Source: Mytilinidion resinicola (lineage: Eukaryota; Ascomycota; Dothideomycetes; Mytilinidiales; Mytilinidiaceae). From it: DNA of 64,000 nt. How positions within the stretch are numbered: position 1 is the stretch's first letter; every line of letters starts with the position of its first letter. Below are positions 1-11,549 of the stretch, in pieces. The stretch covers positions 193,484 through 257,483 of the forward strand of contig NW_022985437.1 in the NCBI RefSeq assembly GCF_010093595.1. The letters are read 5' to 3'. The notes under the pieces were generated by a model. That model saw only the letters and a program-made list of their open reading frames with translations, ran no database searches and was not told where the DNA came from. The position numbers and the translations under genes were made by a program.

Positions 1-449
1 AGTTCCTGGGAAACGGAATGGATAGATTCACGTGACGTGTCATCGGAAGTTTCCGATGACTGTGATGCCGCAACAGAGAGACGCGCTGACGAAATCGGCG
101 TTGGGTGTGAGATGTTCGGCGTGTCCAGAGCAGCAATTCCTGGTGCCGCTGTTGCGAGAATTCCCATGATGCTGGTGAGGCTCTGCTCAAGCTGATCCAT
201 CCTATTGCGTATGTGCCGAGTCTGGCGTTTGGGACGGCGGGACTCTGGTATAAAACATTCGGTATTGTATTGATGGCATCTAGCTACCCGGTCAGAGGCC
301 TAGTAGGCGAAAATACAATCCTGTCGTCCGAACCTTTGGCAAACATTGCTGCCTTCCCTTGGCAGACAGCGAATCTTCTTGGACTTGCATTCTGAACATG
401 CTTGACCCCGTCTTTCTCTGGTACGGGCTACGCTTCGCTCTTCCGACAT
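1..449 (-). pseudogene. Zn(II)2Cys6 transcription factor, 5' part, apparently damaged; runs off the left edge
   Basis: The first exon, from the ATG at 449, encodes a basic segment followed by the start of a fungal zinc cluster (ACSECKSKKIRC). The second half reads NVCQRFGRQDCIF, where family members normally have CxxC: the fifth zinc-binding cysteine is absent, as if about three codons (CQRCxRFG to CQRFG) were lost. The frame then meets a stop at 300-302. After a plausible acceptor at 245-247 the frame reopens (244 to 1) with RRPKRQTRHIRNRMDQLEQ, the usual basic linker and coiled coil behind such a cluster, then a Ser/Thr-rich stretch. I found no donor that joins the exons in frame. The gene diverges from the MFS transporter and may once have regulated it. 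It is either a pseudogene or a mis-assembled exon; the C-terminal middle homology domain lies outside the window. Confidence 0.55.
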
Positions 450-970
450 GTTGGATGAAGGGCATACTCGAGTTGATAGTGTGTATGGAGTTAAACATGC
501 GGTCGAATATCGCATCATTTCTTGGGACCCGGAACTCGGCTACCACCCGGCGCCGAACAGGCAGAACTAGCCGTAGATGCTATCTTGGCGATATAGGAGC
601 CAGGGGCTAGCCATTCACAGTGCAACACCATTGGTATTGTGCACGTGAGGGGTAAATGTTAGAGCCCGATTTCCGAGAATTTCACAAGGCTTCATGCAAC
701 ACTTGCTTGAAACATAGATAGGCGCGGGGTCACGCACGCTTATTGGAGTTTGCCTGGCTGGGTGGCCGCGGCTAAGGAAGCCAGGTCGCTGGATCTGTCA
801 ATGATGGCTACCATGGACATGGGCTCGCTCTTAAAGCCTCTTGTCTCCGGCGGTTCGTGGCGATTCTATCTCCTCTTCGTTGGCCTCGAAACCGGGTTCC
901 AAATACCGTTTCTCTTAGATAAACCTTTCCTTTTCTCTCTCTACTACGTCTAATTCTCCGATCGAGCCAC
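450..970. promoter_or_regulatory. Divergent intergenic region between regulator and MFS transporter
   Basis: About 520 bp separate the two divergent start codons, so both promoters must lie here. I see no clear TATA box or repeated operator-like inverted motif. No open frame in it looks coding. Confidence 0.4.
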
Positions 971-3034
971 ATGTCTCCGTCTAACGCCGAGAGCGCTAGC
1001 CTTCGCATCCGCGAAGGTTCCCTGGACGAAGCTATCAAGCCCAGTCGGCAGAGCGAAACAAGGTCGAATTCGGATACCGACAGCATACGAAATGACGAAC
1101 CTGGAAATGGATACGAGGTAGAAAAGAAAGACTACGCTGATGTAGCTGAAAAAGCCGATGATGGTGAACGCATGCCTTCGAAGTCCCTGTCGTCGTACAC
1201 TTTGAAGACATACCCATGGCGACCACACGCCACCGATTTCCAAGCCCTTGTGGACTATAGCTACAAAGGAAGCGGTACTACAGAAGATCCATACATTGTT
1301 ACATGTGAGTCTGCACCCAAACACTATCCTATCAATTCTTGCGAATACTAAACTCAAATAGGGCTGAACGACGACCCGGAGAACCCCAAGCAGTGGAGTC
1401 CGGTTCGACAGTGGACAATCCTCGTCCTGGTAGCCGTCCTATCTCTCTGTGTGTCTCTGGCGTCGTCTACATATACTGGAGCCCTGGCTCAGGTGATGGA
1501 AGAGTTTCATTGCAGCGAAGAAGTTGCTCTCCTTGGCCTCTCACTGATGATGATTGGCTACGCTTTCGGACCACTCCTCTGGGCCCCCCTGTCTGAAACC
1601 TACGGACGCAGGAAGATCATCTTTCCAACCTTCGCAGTGTACGTATTCTGGAGTTCTGTCTGTGTAGCCTCACAGAACATCCAGACACTGCTCGTTTTCC
1701 GGATGCTTGCTGGCCTCTTTGGCGCTAGCACCATGGTCATTCCTGGCGGGATTGTAGCAGACGTATTTCCGGCGGAGACTCGTGGGGCTGCCCTCGTCTT
1801 GTTTACTGCTACTCCATTTCTGGGCCCATCTTTAGGTCCAATCGTTGGTGGCTTTCTTGCCGACAGCGGTGGGTGGAGATGGGTGCTGGCTCTCCTGGCT
1901 ATTTTCGCAGCAGTCGTTACCGTCATTGGATTCATTTTCATTCCGGAAACATTTGGCCCTGTACTGCTAAGGGATCGAGCGAAGAGGTTGTCTGAGGTTT
2001 CCGGAAATGTATACCTCACTGCCATGGATGCAGAGCGTGTCGTAAGCGTCGGCCAAGTCCTTCGAACCGCGCTATTGCGGCCCTGGGTTCTGCTGTTCCG
2101 AGAGCCCATCGTGATGATTCTGACCGTGAGTCTGCACCCAAGCACTATCTAATCAATTCTGGCGAATACTAAACTCATGTGATTTGAATAGATATATATG
2201 TCGGTCATTTACGGGACTCTTTATCTATTATTCGCGGCCTACCCCATCGTCTTCCAACAAGGCCGCGGCTGGAGTGAAGGCATCGGCGGGCTCGCCTTTC
2301 TAGGAGTCTTTGCAGGGATGATGATAGGTGTCGCTATTGGTTACTGGGACAACGAACGATACAAGAAGCTGCATACTCTCCATGGAGGCTTCGCACCTCC
2401 AGAAACGCGTCTTCCGCCGGTGATATATGGTGGAATTTCGATTATTGTCGGTATCACTTGGTTCGCGGCTACCAACGCGCCAGGTGTTCACTGGGCATCC
2501 AGTATTTGCGCCGGAGCACCATTTGGAGCAGGGTTCGTCTTAGTCGTCGTGTGCAACACTAATTATTTGTAAGGAAGTCCCCAACCAACCTCGAGGAAAT
2601 TCTGATGTAAAATAGGATCGACTCTTATGTGATTTACGCTGCTTCCGTTTTAGCGGCAAATAGTGTGATAAGGTCTCTATTCGGCTGTGTCTTTCCGTTG
2701 TTTGGAAAGGCCATGTTTGAGGTATGTTAGACTTAGTGACGTACACAAAGACGGCTTTGACTCTCACTTGCTGACTCGATCGTAGAACCTAGGTATACAC
2801 TGGGGCTCTGCCGTGCCTGGCTTCATCGCGCTTGCTTGCTTCCCTTTCCCCATCCTCTTCTACATCTACGGGGCCAAGATTCGAGCCAAATGCAAGTATG
2901 CAGCCGAGGCAGCAAGAGTGCTTGACCAGATGAAGTCGAATCTCGAGCGCCAGCATACGACTGAGAGGAGGATATCGGTTGAGAGCGCTGGCCTAAGCTT
3001 TTCCGAAGAGCCTGAGAATAAGAAGGGGCCTTGA
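971..3034 (+). CDS. MFS transporter, DHA1-type drug/H+ antiporter-like
   Basis: Five exons join in frame: 971-1304, 1362-2125, 2192-2568, 2616-2721 and 2786-3034, giving 609 aa. A charged cytosolic N-terminus of about 110 residues ends in [18 protein letters not shown], the signature entry to the first helix in fungal DHA1 carriers. The loop [17 protein letters not shown] between helices 2 and 3 is the classical MFS motif. [18 protein letters not shown] begins the second six-helix half. The protein should export small hydrophobic compounds or toxins across the plasma membrane; the substrate cannot be read from sequence. The divergent Zn2Cys6 gene suggests a regulator-transporter pair. Introns 1 (57 nt) and 2 (66 nt) are near copies of each other, which is unusual. 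Introns 3 and 4 (47 and 64 nt) are unrelated to them. Confidence 0.93.
1305..1361 (+). repeat. Introner-like intron, copy 1 (MFS gene intron 1)
   Basis: A phase-1 intron beginning GTGAGTCTGCACCCAA, with GCGAATACTAAACTCA around the branch site, ending AATAG. It aligns with intron 2 of the same gene with only four substitutions over about 52 nt. Confidence 0.85.
2126..2191 (+). repeat. Introner-like intron, copy 2 (MFS gene intron 2)
   Basis: A phase-0 intron sharing its 5' end (GTGAGTCTGCACCCAA), middle and branch region with intron 1. It has a 9-nt insertion (TGTGATTTG) just before the acceptor. The flanking exons are not similar to each other, so this is duplication of the intron, not of the gene segment. 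Confidence 0.85.
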
Positions 3035-6000
3035 GCTTGTCTGAAGTGGATACTAAAGAAGTGTGTTAGAGGACTGACCTTATTAGAACTGGAATAGACA
3101 AAAGTAGTACATTCCCGCTGCGGAGTTATGATAGATTGATTGCCGATATCAGCCTTGACTCTTGTGAGGACCGAGGCCGAAGAACAGATAGCTAAGTGTT
3201 GACAAGACGTGGCGTGAGAAAGGGAGGCCTCGCGACGTGGAGGAACGACGACTAGCCCAGAGGAAGCGTAACCCTGGACACATGACCGTACGTGACCTCC
3301 ACAAACTCAAATTAGTAAGTGCAGAGCATGAGTGAAGACACGAAAGCAAAGTGATCGCAAGCATGCGATGGCTCATTTGATTCAGGTGCTCATTTGGTCT
3401 TGCTCCTTACAATCATTTGAGCACTCTAGGTATTGCATGCCGCGATAGGGCTCGGCGAGAGCCAAGGCCAATGAATCTCAGATCGTGCAGAGTATCCGGG
3501 GAATGTGTCATCAGCGAGCCGTCCTGCCAACGCTTTGGCCCAATGTCGGAGTTGCTAGAAGATTCGTTGCTGGATCGTGATCCGTCATGCAAGGGATGAG
3601 GTATTCGGCCATCCCGAACAGAATGGATGTCACGATTTGCAGCACTGATCGACGCAGGCTGAAGTTAACAGTGATGGCCGTGACCTGATACAAGCGAGAA
3701 AATCGCGCAACCAGATCGAAGTTCGGCTCCAGGAATGGGGCCTGCACTGAAACATAGTCGACAAAGGGCCTGGCAATATCGCTTCAACTTAAGATGCGGC
3801 AATGCGGAGACGACCGTGCTGAGGGGCTGAATGAGGCATCTTTCGAATGGATCCAGGCTCCAAGTCCGTGGCTGTCTTGGGAAGAAAGAACCGATGATGT
3901 TCAAGCGGGCCTGTACAGTGCCTTACGATAGGTGTACCATAGGTGTACCGCAGATGTACCACCTTGCTACTCTCAGGGGTACCTCAACACACTTTCAGGT
4001 TCTCAAGAGGGATGGAGTCGATTATTCCGAGGAACTAATCACATTGTTGAGCCCACTCATGCCGAGGCGTCTATAATTCTGCTCGTAGAAGCTAGAGAAG
4101 TAGGTCATGACGATGCCCCCCGATCTGCTTCGACTTGGCATTACAGGGTCGCAGATGTAGATCACGTGATCAGAAGACGAAGATTGAGATTTTACGAGAC
4201 ATGACTGAACCTTGCTGATTTCTAGACATGAAATTAAACTTTCGATGAATGCAAAAAGGACTGGATCGTGAAAGCGGTGGGAGAGGGCGGCCGGTCGTCG
4301 GAAATGTCGGGTGAGTCATGCTGGCTGGCCTTGACAGCGGCTGCAGGAGGCCATGCACGGCGACGTGGACGCATGCAGCTGTTGATCGTGAAACGGCAAA
4401 CCTGGAGTGTCAGTTGATCGATTGGCGGTGACGATGCGGCCGTGAGCGGCCAGAGAAGAAGCTTGATATGCGGACAGAGGAGAGGTTTTGGACCCGTCGC
4501 CTACCGTCGGGCGACACAGCGACGGCGGGCTCACCTGACTTGGAAAGCACCCTTGCGCAGCTGAGGGCATGAATTCATGCACGATGCTCCAAGCTTCCAG
4601 AAAGCTTCCAATGGCGAGGGTGTCGCCACAGCCGAGTGGAGCGAGCACCGACGAAGGCACGGAAGGACACCGACAACAGGATTCGGCGACCCCAGACTGG
4701 CATTTGGGTGAGGCGCAGTCTGTGCGGATGGATTGTCCCGAGTCACAGGGAGGGCCACATTTGGGCTCGCTGCAGATTTTGAAACCTCGACGCCATGGAT
4801 AGCTATCGATACCACCCAGATGGCGCACTCGATAGGCACCAGGCAAATCCGGGGTCGCGCACAGTCGCGTCGCTGCACAAGAGCACGCCCAATCGACGGA
4901 ACTGCAAGGAAAGGAGAGAGCCACATTGAAACGGCCGCAAGCGCGAGGCCGGGTCTTCTCTCCGAACATCGCAGCCTTCAACCTCCTTGCCAGGCCCAGT
5001 CTTCGCACGGGGTCGCGTGTGTCCGGCAGCTTCCAGACATGTGGACGTGACGGCAGCGGACAAGAATAGATTCGGCGATGGCGAGTCACGTGTCGCTACC
5101 GAGCGCTGGTCCCGGGCCGGTGAAGACGCAACTCGCTACCTCGCCTGCGGCCCTCGGCGTCGCCTACGCCACAGCGCTGGAAGGGTCCCGAGTGCTGCAC
5201 CGCCTCATGCGCGCCGTCGATCATGTCGAAACATCGCATCCACGACGCGGCCTCCGGTTGAAACACATGCCAGAGCTGCCCGTCGTCATGGCTGCCCGCC
5301 AGCTTTGGATGGCGCGACTCTGCGGTGCTTCAGTACGCGCCGAGACAGATGCGACATCGCGGCCCATCAAGGGCCTCTGGTGGCAGTCGTCGTCGAATCC
5401 AGCAGCCCAATGAGACCGGGCAGCAGGGATGCGATCAAGATGCGCCATGCCGGGGGGACGCTTTCATCTTCGCCCGAACAACGTCAGCCTACCAACCGAC
5501 TATCGTCCCCTGCTCAACACCACTCCCTTCCACCGCCCGCTGCCCACACGAGGCCCACCAGCGCCCAGCCGACCACAGTCTCCTTCCTCGCCGGCCGTCC
5601 CGAAGCAGAGTCTGCGCCGTCTGCATCTCCATCGGGGAGGGCCAAATCGAAGTTCCCACTCTTCTGGAATCCCAGATCACCGCGCAGACAGACGCGAGAG
5701 ACCCAACCACGGCCAGCGCTCCGCCAGCTGCTTCGTCTGCGGCGTGTATCTGCCGGCTCGCCTGATGTCAAGCCGTGCTGCGGGGACGGGGAGAGCGTGA
5801 GCGGCCCGCTCTGAAGCTTGCTGGAGGCTGCTGCTGCCACGGCAGGTCGAGCCTCGCCCTCAGCGCCGCCGTGAGCCCTTCGACTCGGCCTGCCCTGCTT
5901 GCTTCCGTGGCAGCCGGTCCAGCTGCAGCCTCACGCCGTCATCTCCGTGGTGCGAGAGGGCCTTGGAAGAAGGCCGGACTGGAGCGCGGAGAGGCAGCGA

Positions 6001-6458
6001 GTCGCAATTTCTGGCAGCGCAGCACGGGCGAACCAGGCGTGCAGGCTGGCGTGCCTCTCGCGAGGCCGGGCGCGGTCAGCTTGGACGTCGTCCAGGCGTG
6101 CATATGCACCTCCGATTAAACAAGTAAGTTCCAAAAGGTTGAATGCGCGGTGCACAGCCCGTTGGGGCTACCTGCAGTAGCTGACTTGGGTTTGCCGAGT
6201 GGGTGGCCACTTCGGCCTGCTCCACCCACTGCTCTTTATATCCCGACCACCCCACTGCTAGCCACGCTGCCCTCACCTCTCACCCTCCTCTTCCGCCCCC
6301 TCATTCGTCCGTCTCCTTCTTCTCTCTCACACAAGGCGTGCAACCGTAATTCCTGTATTGGACCGCCTGAGACTTCGTTTTACTCTCTTTTGTTTGTCGT
6401 CGTTGTTACCACCGCCCATAATCGTCGCATACATCACATATCTCGCCGCGTTGCCGCC
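3035..6458. other. Long stretch with no supportable gene
   Basis: 3035-4200 has average composition with short unconnected frames. A triple near-repeat of TAGGTGTACC lies around 3930-3960. From about 4300 to 6450 the sequence is very GC-rich and long frames open on both strands at once (for example 4987-5814 on plus). Their predicted proteins are Arg/Pro/Ala/Ser-rich, overlap in several frames and show no domain. This looks like compositionally open non-coding DNA, probably a long upstream region or leader of the gene starting at 6459. A TATA-like tttatatcc lies near 6236. Confidence 0.5.
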
Positions 6459-7505
6459 ATGCCTATCCAGCTGCTACCCGCCTCCGCGGCTGCCTTTGCG
6501 CCGCGCTCAGCCCCGACCATCGTCCTCAACAACAAGGTGGAGCCGTGGCTAACGCAGACGCTGAAGCGCACCAACCGAGTCAAGCGCCCGCTCAATAGCG
6601 TGCCCCAGCACTATCGATGTCTCACAGAGACCCTCTCCGGCTCCGGTGCCATCTGGACGCTGTGCTCCATCATGCTGCCAAAGGCGCCCGATGCCGAGCT
6701 GCGCAAGGACCATAACCCATTGATTGAGGCCATGTTCAACTACCAGCTCATCCACATCGAGGCCTACGTCGTACACGTCGACATGGTGTCGCAGCATGAG
6801 GTTGCATTCAAGCTCACCCCCGAGACCATTGAGGCCCTCATCGAGTACCACAAGGACATCTACTCCGTCGACGTGTCGGCGAGCACCTGGAATTGGGCCG
6901 AGAAGGAGGCCCAGCTGAAGAAGTTGCAGGAGGAGTTTGTGCAGGCCGCCAACCGCTTCGTGTTTCGAACAGGCTCCCGCGCATTGGAGGGAATGGAGGA
7001 GGATGGTGCCGGAGAATTGCTAGATGGCAGGGGAGAGGACGTCAAGAACTCCATCATGGGACTGTTCCTCCCGCTCCTTCCTCCTCCACCCAGGATCGTC
7101 GATGTCGTCAGGCCCGCGCCGCTTCTCCCAAGCTCCCCCGGAGGCGTTAACTGGTGGCAACCAACCCAGCATGTCCCACCGCCTCACCCAGCCCCGGTTG
7201 AGTCTTGGAGGGTGCTGCCGTCGACACCAAGCCCGACGATCGCGACCTGCTCCGAGCAGCAGCAGACTTTCTGGACCACCGTGGGCTTCAACGATATTCA
7301 GTTGCCGTCGCCGACGCCGTCGTTCAGCCAGCCTTTCTACACCTCGAGCCACTATCACAGCCCTCCTATGGCGACTGCTCCCATCCCGAATCTCCCTCTG
7401 CCCAGTGTTCTCGCGCAGCAATGCGGGTCGAGCGCTATGCACACGGGCTACAGCGGGTTCGGATGGGGCAATGAGTTCGCACCGCAGTATGCCGCCTTCA
7501 CGTAG
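6459..7505 (+). CDS. Protein of unknown function with Pro-rich C-terminal half
   Basis: A single-exon frame of 348 aa. I chose the ATG at 6459 because it sits in a strong context (gccgccATG). The frame stays open upstream to 6150, but that part looks like leader sequence. Residues about 20-190 look globular and mildly charged, with helical stretches such as EKEAQLKKLQEEFVQAANRF. From about residue 195 the chain is low-complexity and rich in Pro, Ser and Gln, with repeated Pro-Pro runs and aromatic residues, as in transcription-associated proteins. I recognise no family. Real coding is supported by the order of the N-terminal half and the Kozak context. Nuclear or regulatory roles are only a guess. 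Confidence 0.6.
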   Translation: MPIQLLPASAAAFAPRSAPTIVLNNKVEPWLTQTLKRTNRVKRPLNSVPQHYRCLTETLSGSGAIWTLCSIMLPKAPDAELRKDHNPLIEAMFNYQLIHIEAYVVHVDMVSQHEVAFKLTPETIEALIEYHKDIYSVDVSASTWNWAEKEAQLKKLQEEFVQAANRFVFRTGSRALEGMEEDGAGELLDGRGEDVKNSIMGLFLPLLPPPPRIVDVVRPAPLLPSSPGGVNWWQPTQHVPPPHPAPVESWRVLPSTPSPTIATCSEQQQTFWTTVGFNDIQLPSPTPSFSQPFYTSSHYHSPPMATAPIPNLPLPSVLAQQCGSSAMHTGYSGFGWGNEFAPQYAAFT

Positions 7506-8849
7506 GCGCCTACAGCAGCGCTCAGACGTCAAACCTTAACCGGAGCTGTGATGAGCTCGTGGCTTCACTTCTGCTCCCCCCTTTACCGCGACCAGGCCCC
7601 TGCGCAGAGCCTTACGACGCCCTACACGAGACGAGATATGCGATGTTGCACGAAGTGATGTCTATCGAACATCCACAATACAGCATGGGCCGGAGTTTCA
7701 TCGATTTAGCGACTGCTTTACTCTCTTCTCTCGTACAAATTTCCTTGGATATCCGTGTTTAGTACTGTCTGTTTTTTAGCGAGCGTGTTTTGGATTCCCT
7801 TTGTGGTTGTTTTGCATCACACCGGCTGGACCAGCCCTTTCCTTGCTGTTCTGCATCTCTGGGAGGCTTGCATGTCGCGCATTTTAAAGACGGGTACAGC
7901 CTCACGGCTACGGGGCGGGCACACTCGGTTCGTTTATTGTTTTTCCTTGTCGTTACGAACGGCGTTGCACATGGAACGAGCATGGCATGCCACTCGACCT
8001 TGTCTGCACGCCGGTTCTTGTCTTCCCGGACTGGCATTGAGTGCCAGCAGGACACGCTGGGAGGCACGGCAACAACAGCATGTGCTCATCTGGTATGTCG
8101 CACTATGTTATCTTGCGCACTGGGAATGGGAGGAGGCGGATACAGCCCAGGTCGAGTCGTGGTTCGCCTGTGGCGCATGGCTCTCGGAGACTGTCTCTTC
8201 TGCTTGCGGGAGAACAGCGCTGAAGTACCTCTGGCTGTAGTCACATTCCTCCCAAACACTCTGCGCGGGACTGTAGGCTCATCTCCTACTCTCCGGGACT
8301 GGTCCCGGGGACGCTCTCCATGGATGGAGAGAACCAGATGCTGGACAGAAGCTAGCTTCTCATACATGCTAAATCTAATAAAACAAATGGAAGAGATTGA
8401 CCACAAGCTACTTTTACGTTGCCCGTCTGAGTGATAACCCCAATCCTCGTAGTGATGATACACATCTACGCGCGTTGCGAGGTCGTGAAACGGCAATGGC
8501 AGCCGGGGTGAGTTGGAACCTCAGTCCCCACCAGCGCTGACTCGCGAACGGCCAATTGCTGCAGCGGAATGTTGGTGTTTGCAGGCCGGAAGCAGCAGCT
8601 CGGCGGACGATGCGCCTCTAAAACGAGAGTTGCTGGGTCTCACGACGGGTTGTGTCCTTTGTCGCTGCCTGAGGTTCCTGCCCTGCTGCCGTGATCTCTT
8701 CTCCGCCAGGCCGCCGCTTTGTGTCGTCCTCCGCCCAGTCCCCAGACCTCCGCCCATCAACACCATGCTGCCTTATCGCATCACCATCGCAGTACCTCCG
8801 CCATCCCCCCTCGCATGACCGCATCGACGACGCCTGCCTGACCCGAGCG
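7506..8849. other. Intergenic, no gene seen
   Basis: 3' flank of the unknown gene and upstream region of the VID24 gene. The longest frame (7790-8434, plus) lacks an ATG start, has odd Cys/Leu-rich composition and overlaps other open frames, so I do not accept it. Pyrimidine-rich leader sequence precedes 8850. Confidence 0.4.
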
Positions 8850-10931
8850 ATGCCACCCGCAAACTCGAGAGCCATCAGTCCCATCGCAGTACGTATTCCG
8901 CTATCCGCCACCTCTCCGCTGCCTGCCCGCCCGCAGCTTCATCCTCCGCGATTGAGCCTCAGTTGACCTGTCCGTCTTGCGTAGGAATCTGCGTCGCGCG
9001 CTGCCACCCCTCCGTCGTATCTGGTGGCGCTGCGTGAGTTGGAGAGCCCCGTCTCCAGCTCCGTCCTCAACCTCGCGGCCACACTAACCACCCAGGCCGA
9101 AGACGACGCCGACGCCGAGAACGTGCGGTTCCTGCGGTCGCCCCTGGATCCCCAAGACGAATGGCGGACGGAGAATGCGCGGGAGCGGTTGCGGCGGACT
9201 TCGGAGGAGCAGAGCGACGATAGAGAGCGCCACGACAGATTCCGCCGCGTCATGAGCCGGCTGAGTCGACAACACGAACCTCCAGCCTACGGCGACCGCA
9301 TACCGAGCCAGAACAACCTGTACGACTGGTCCCCCGCAAACGAAGCAGACGGCGACGAGGAGCTAGAACAGCTGTTGCAAGAGCTGGGCCAGCGGCAGCC
9401 AAGCACCCACCCCGACATACTGCGCGAGCTGGCTCGCTCGCAGTTGGATGCTGAGCGGGAGTCACGGCGCGCATATTCGTCGAGGCTCCTGAGCTCTAAC
9501 CAGCCGTCTCAGACGTCAGAGAGCTCGCTAAGGTCTGCAGCAATCTTGCAGTCTGTTCGAAGACACCCCAGGTTCTCAGCCCGCACGCGAGACTATATGC
9601 ATCGGTACATTTCTGACAGAGACTCTGCGGATAGGGCGACGCAGGATGGCGAATCGAGAGATCGCCGGAGCCCCTCCCGCTCCGCCACGACCAGCACGGG
9701 TTTGGGAGAGCGCAGCCGTTACGAAGCCAGCCGCCACGCATGGCAGGCGCAGCAGCAGTTACAGCGGTCGGACCGGGACCGAGCCATCGTGGACCGGAGC
9801 CTAGAAAGATATCGTGTGGCGCGAAGAGACTACCGCCGCGAGTATCTCGAGAACCCTTCGAGTTGCCCCGCCTCCTCATCTCCACGGCTGGAACAGACTA
9901 TCAAGTACCTCTCCCGGCTTCGATCTTCCAACTCTTACGAAGACAGCCTCGGGTTCGCTGTGGATGGCGGCTTTGTGAGCAAGGACTTCTTTGGCGATGA
10001 TCACGAGGACTTCGTTTTGGACACCAGCACCATCTTTCCACCTGCTGAGACGTCCTGGTTGGCACCGGGAGCGGTCCTCTCTGGATCGCAGCATGCTACC
10101 AATGTGACTTCAACTGTGACTCCGGCTGCCGCCGTCAGGGGGGATTCAATATATCGCTCTCGGAATACCGATTCTGCAGCTCCTATGCTTTTCGACGGCG
10201 CACGTCCATCGCTAAGCCATAACTACATACCGCCATATCGCCGGTCCGGTGAAGTGGTAACAACTTCCTCTCCCCAACAGGATCGCTGGCCCGTCAAAGT
10301 CACAATACACGCTGTAGATTACGACACCATGAGCTTATCTGCAACTATGGAAGCATACAACGTTCCGTCACACCCACAAACCTTTGTCGGCATGCTCAGC
10401 AGTGCCAACAACTCTGCCTCCTCTGATAACCCCACTCCAATACGAACATCGAGCATAACTACCTATCTAGAAGGCGAGATTCTCGACTTCCGAACCCACA
10501 CCTTTCTAACCGAATCCTTTAAATCAAGCCCTTTAATCGACGCTACATACTGGAGGAAACTGCCACCCTTCTCCAATCTCACGGACGACGAATTAGTCCA
10601 CAAGCTCGTCTCGCAGCGATGGATGGAGCAACTTAGCCAAGAATGGATCCTCATGCGATGGAAAGAACGATGCTTCGTGAAGAACACACGCGCGTTCAAC
10701 TCTGCCAGCTCCACGCCCACAGACTTGCACCCGCGGAATTTCCTCAACCCCGAAGACGATGTCACTGAGGATGGCTGCGGACTCACCATCTCGGGTTTCT
10801 ACTACGTCTGCCTCCGGCGCAGCGATGGTGCTGTGGAAGGCTTGTATTATGACCCACAGACCTCGCCGTATCAGCACCTTAAGCTCGTGCCAGTGAGCGG
10901 GGGGGTGTTTCCGAAATGGCAGTTTAGGTAG
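8850..10931 (+). CDS. VID24-domain protein (GID4/GID10-like substrate receptor of the GID/CTLH ubiquitin ligase)
   Basis: Two exons, 8850-8888 and 8985-10931, give 661 aa. The first exon encodes only 13 residues (MPPANSRAISPIA) and splices in phase 0 through a GTACGT donor. The N-terminal ~400 residues are disordered and Arg/Ser/Gln-rich. The last ~220 residues match the VID24 fold: TTYLEGEILDFRTHTFLTES, then WRKLPPFSNLTDDELV, QRWMEQLSQEWILMRWKERCFV, and a C-terminal ISGFYYVCLRRSDG with a YDPQTSPYQHLKL end. In yeast, Gid4 and Gid10 use this barrel to bind N-terminal degrons of gluconeogenic enzymes. The long disordered N-terminus resembles filamentous-fungal Gid10-like proteins more than compact Gid4, but I cannot separate the two without alignment. 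Confidence 0.85.
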
Positions 10932-11549
10932 CCCGGGCCTCCCCCCCGCACATCTCACCAGTCCGAAATTGGCCACAGAAAGAGCTTGGAGAAGGACCTT
11001 ATCTCCAACATTTGCACCTCCATGCTCTCAGCGTACTTAAAAGACCCCTGACTTCCCAGTCACCTCTTCGAGCGCCCCTTCAACCATCCTCCTAAAAGAG
11101 AAAGCGTGCAATCAATGCACGCTGTCGTTGCTTCAATGCAACATCTGCCTTCTCATCCCTCATGAACCTCGTCCTGGATCTCACTCCCCTGCATATTCTC
11201 TGGCCTTCTTGCGGGTTTCCCTCCCTCATTGGGTTTGGTCATTGGGGGGCCGGTAGGCGTTTGCATACTATATACATAGTCTGACTCTTAGGTCATGGTG
11301 GTTGACCTGTCCTATGAAGCGTGGAATGAATGATGTATCGGTATCCTTATTTGCTTGTCTGTTTGTGTTTCGATGGGTGTGGAACGGTGGAGTCGTTTCA
11401 TGTCCGACGTTCGTTGTGAGGCACGCCTAGCGGCACGCAGTGAGTACGCTGTGTCTATTGAAACGCATTTCGCGCGGTTCGATATGTGAGTTTGAGTAAG
11501 AAAAGGCGTGAACTGTCCCCGAACTGACTCCCCGCGCGGCTGCGTCAAA

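Noticed and set aside
3511..3747. 78-codon minus frame resembling a protein fragment
   Set aside because: Mildly protein-like, but no neighbouring frame extends it and I recognise no family.
4987..5814. 275-codon open frame on plus in GC-rich DNA
   Set aside because: Arg/Pro/Ser-rich composition, several other long frames overlap it on both strands, and no domain or splice structure supports it.
7790..8434. 214-codon frame after the unknown gene
   Set aside because: No ATG start, odd Cys/Leu composition and competing frames; probably 3' flank.
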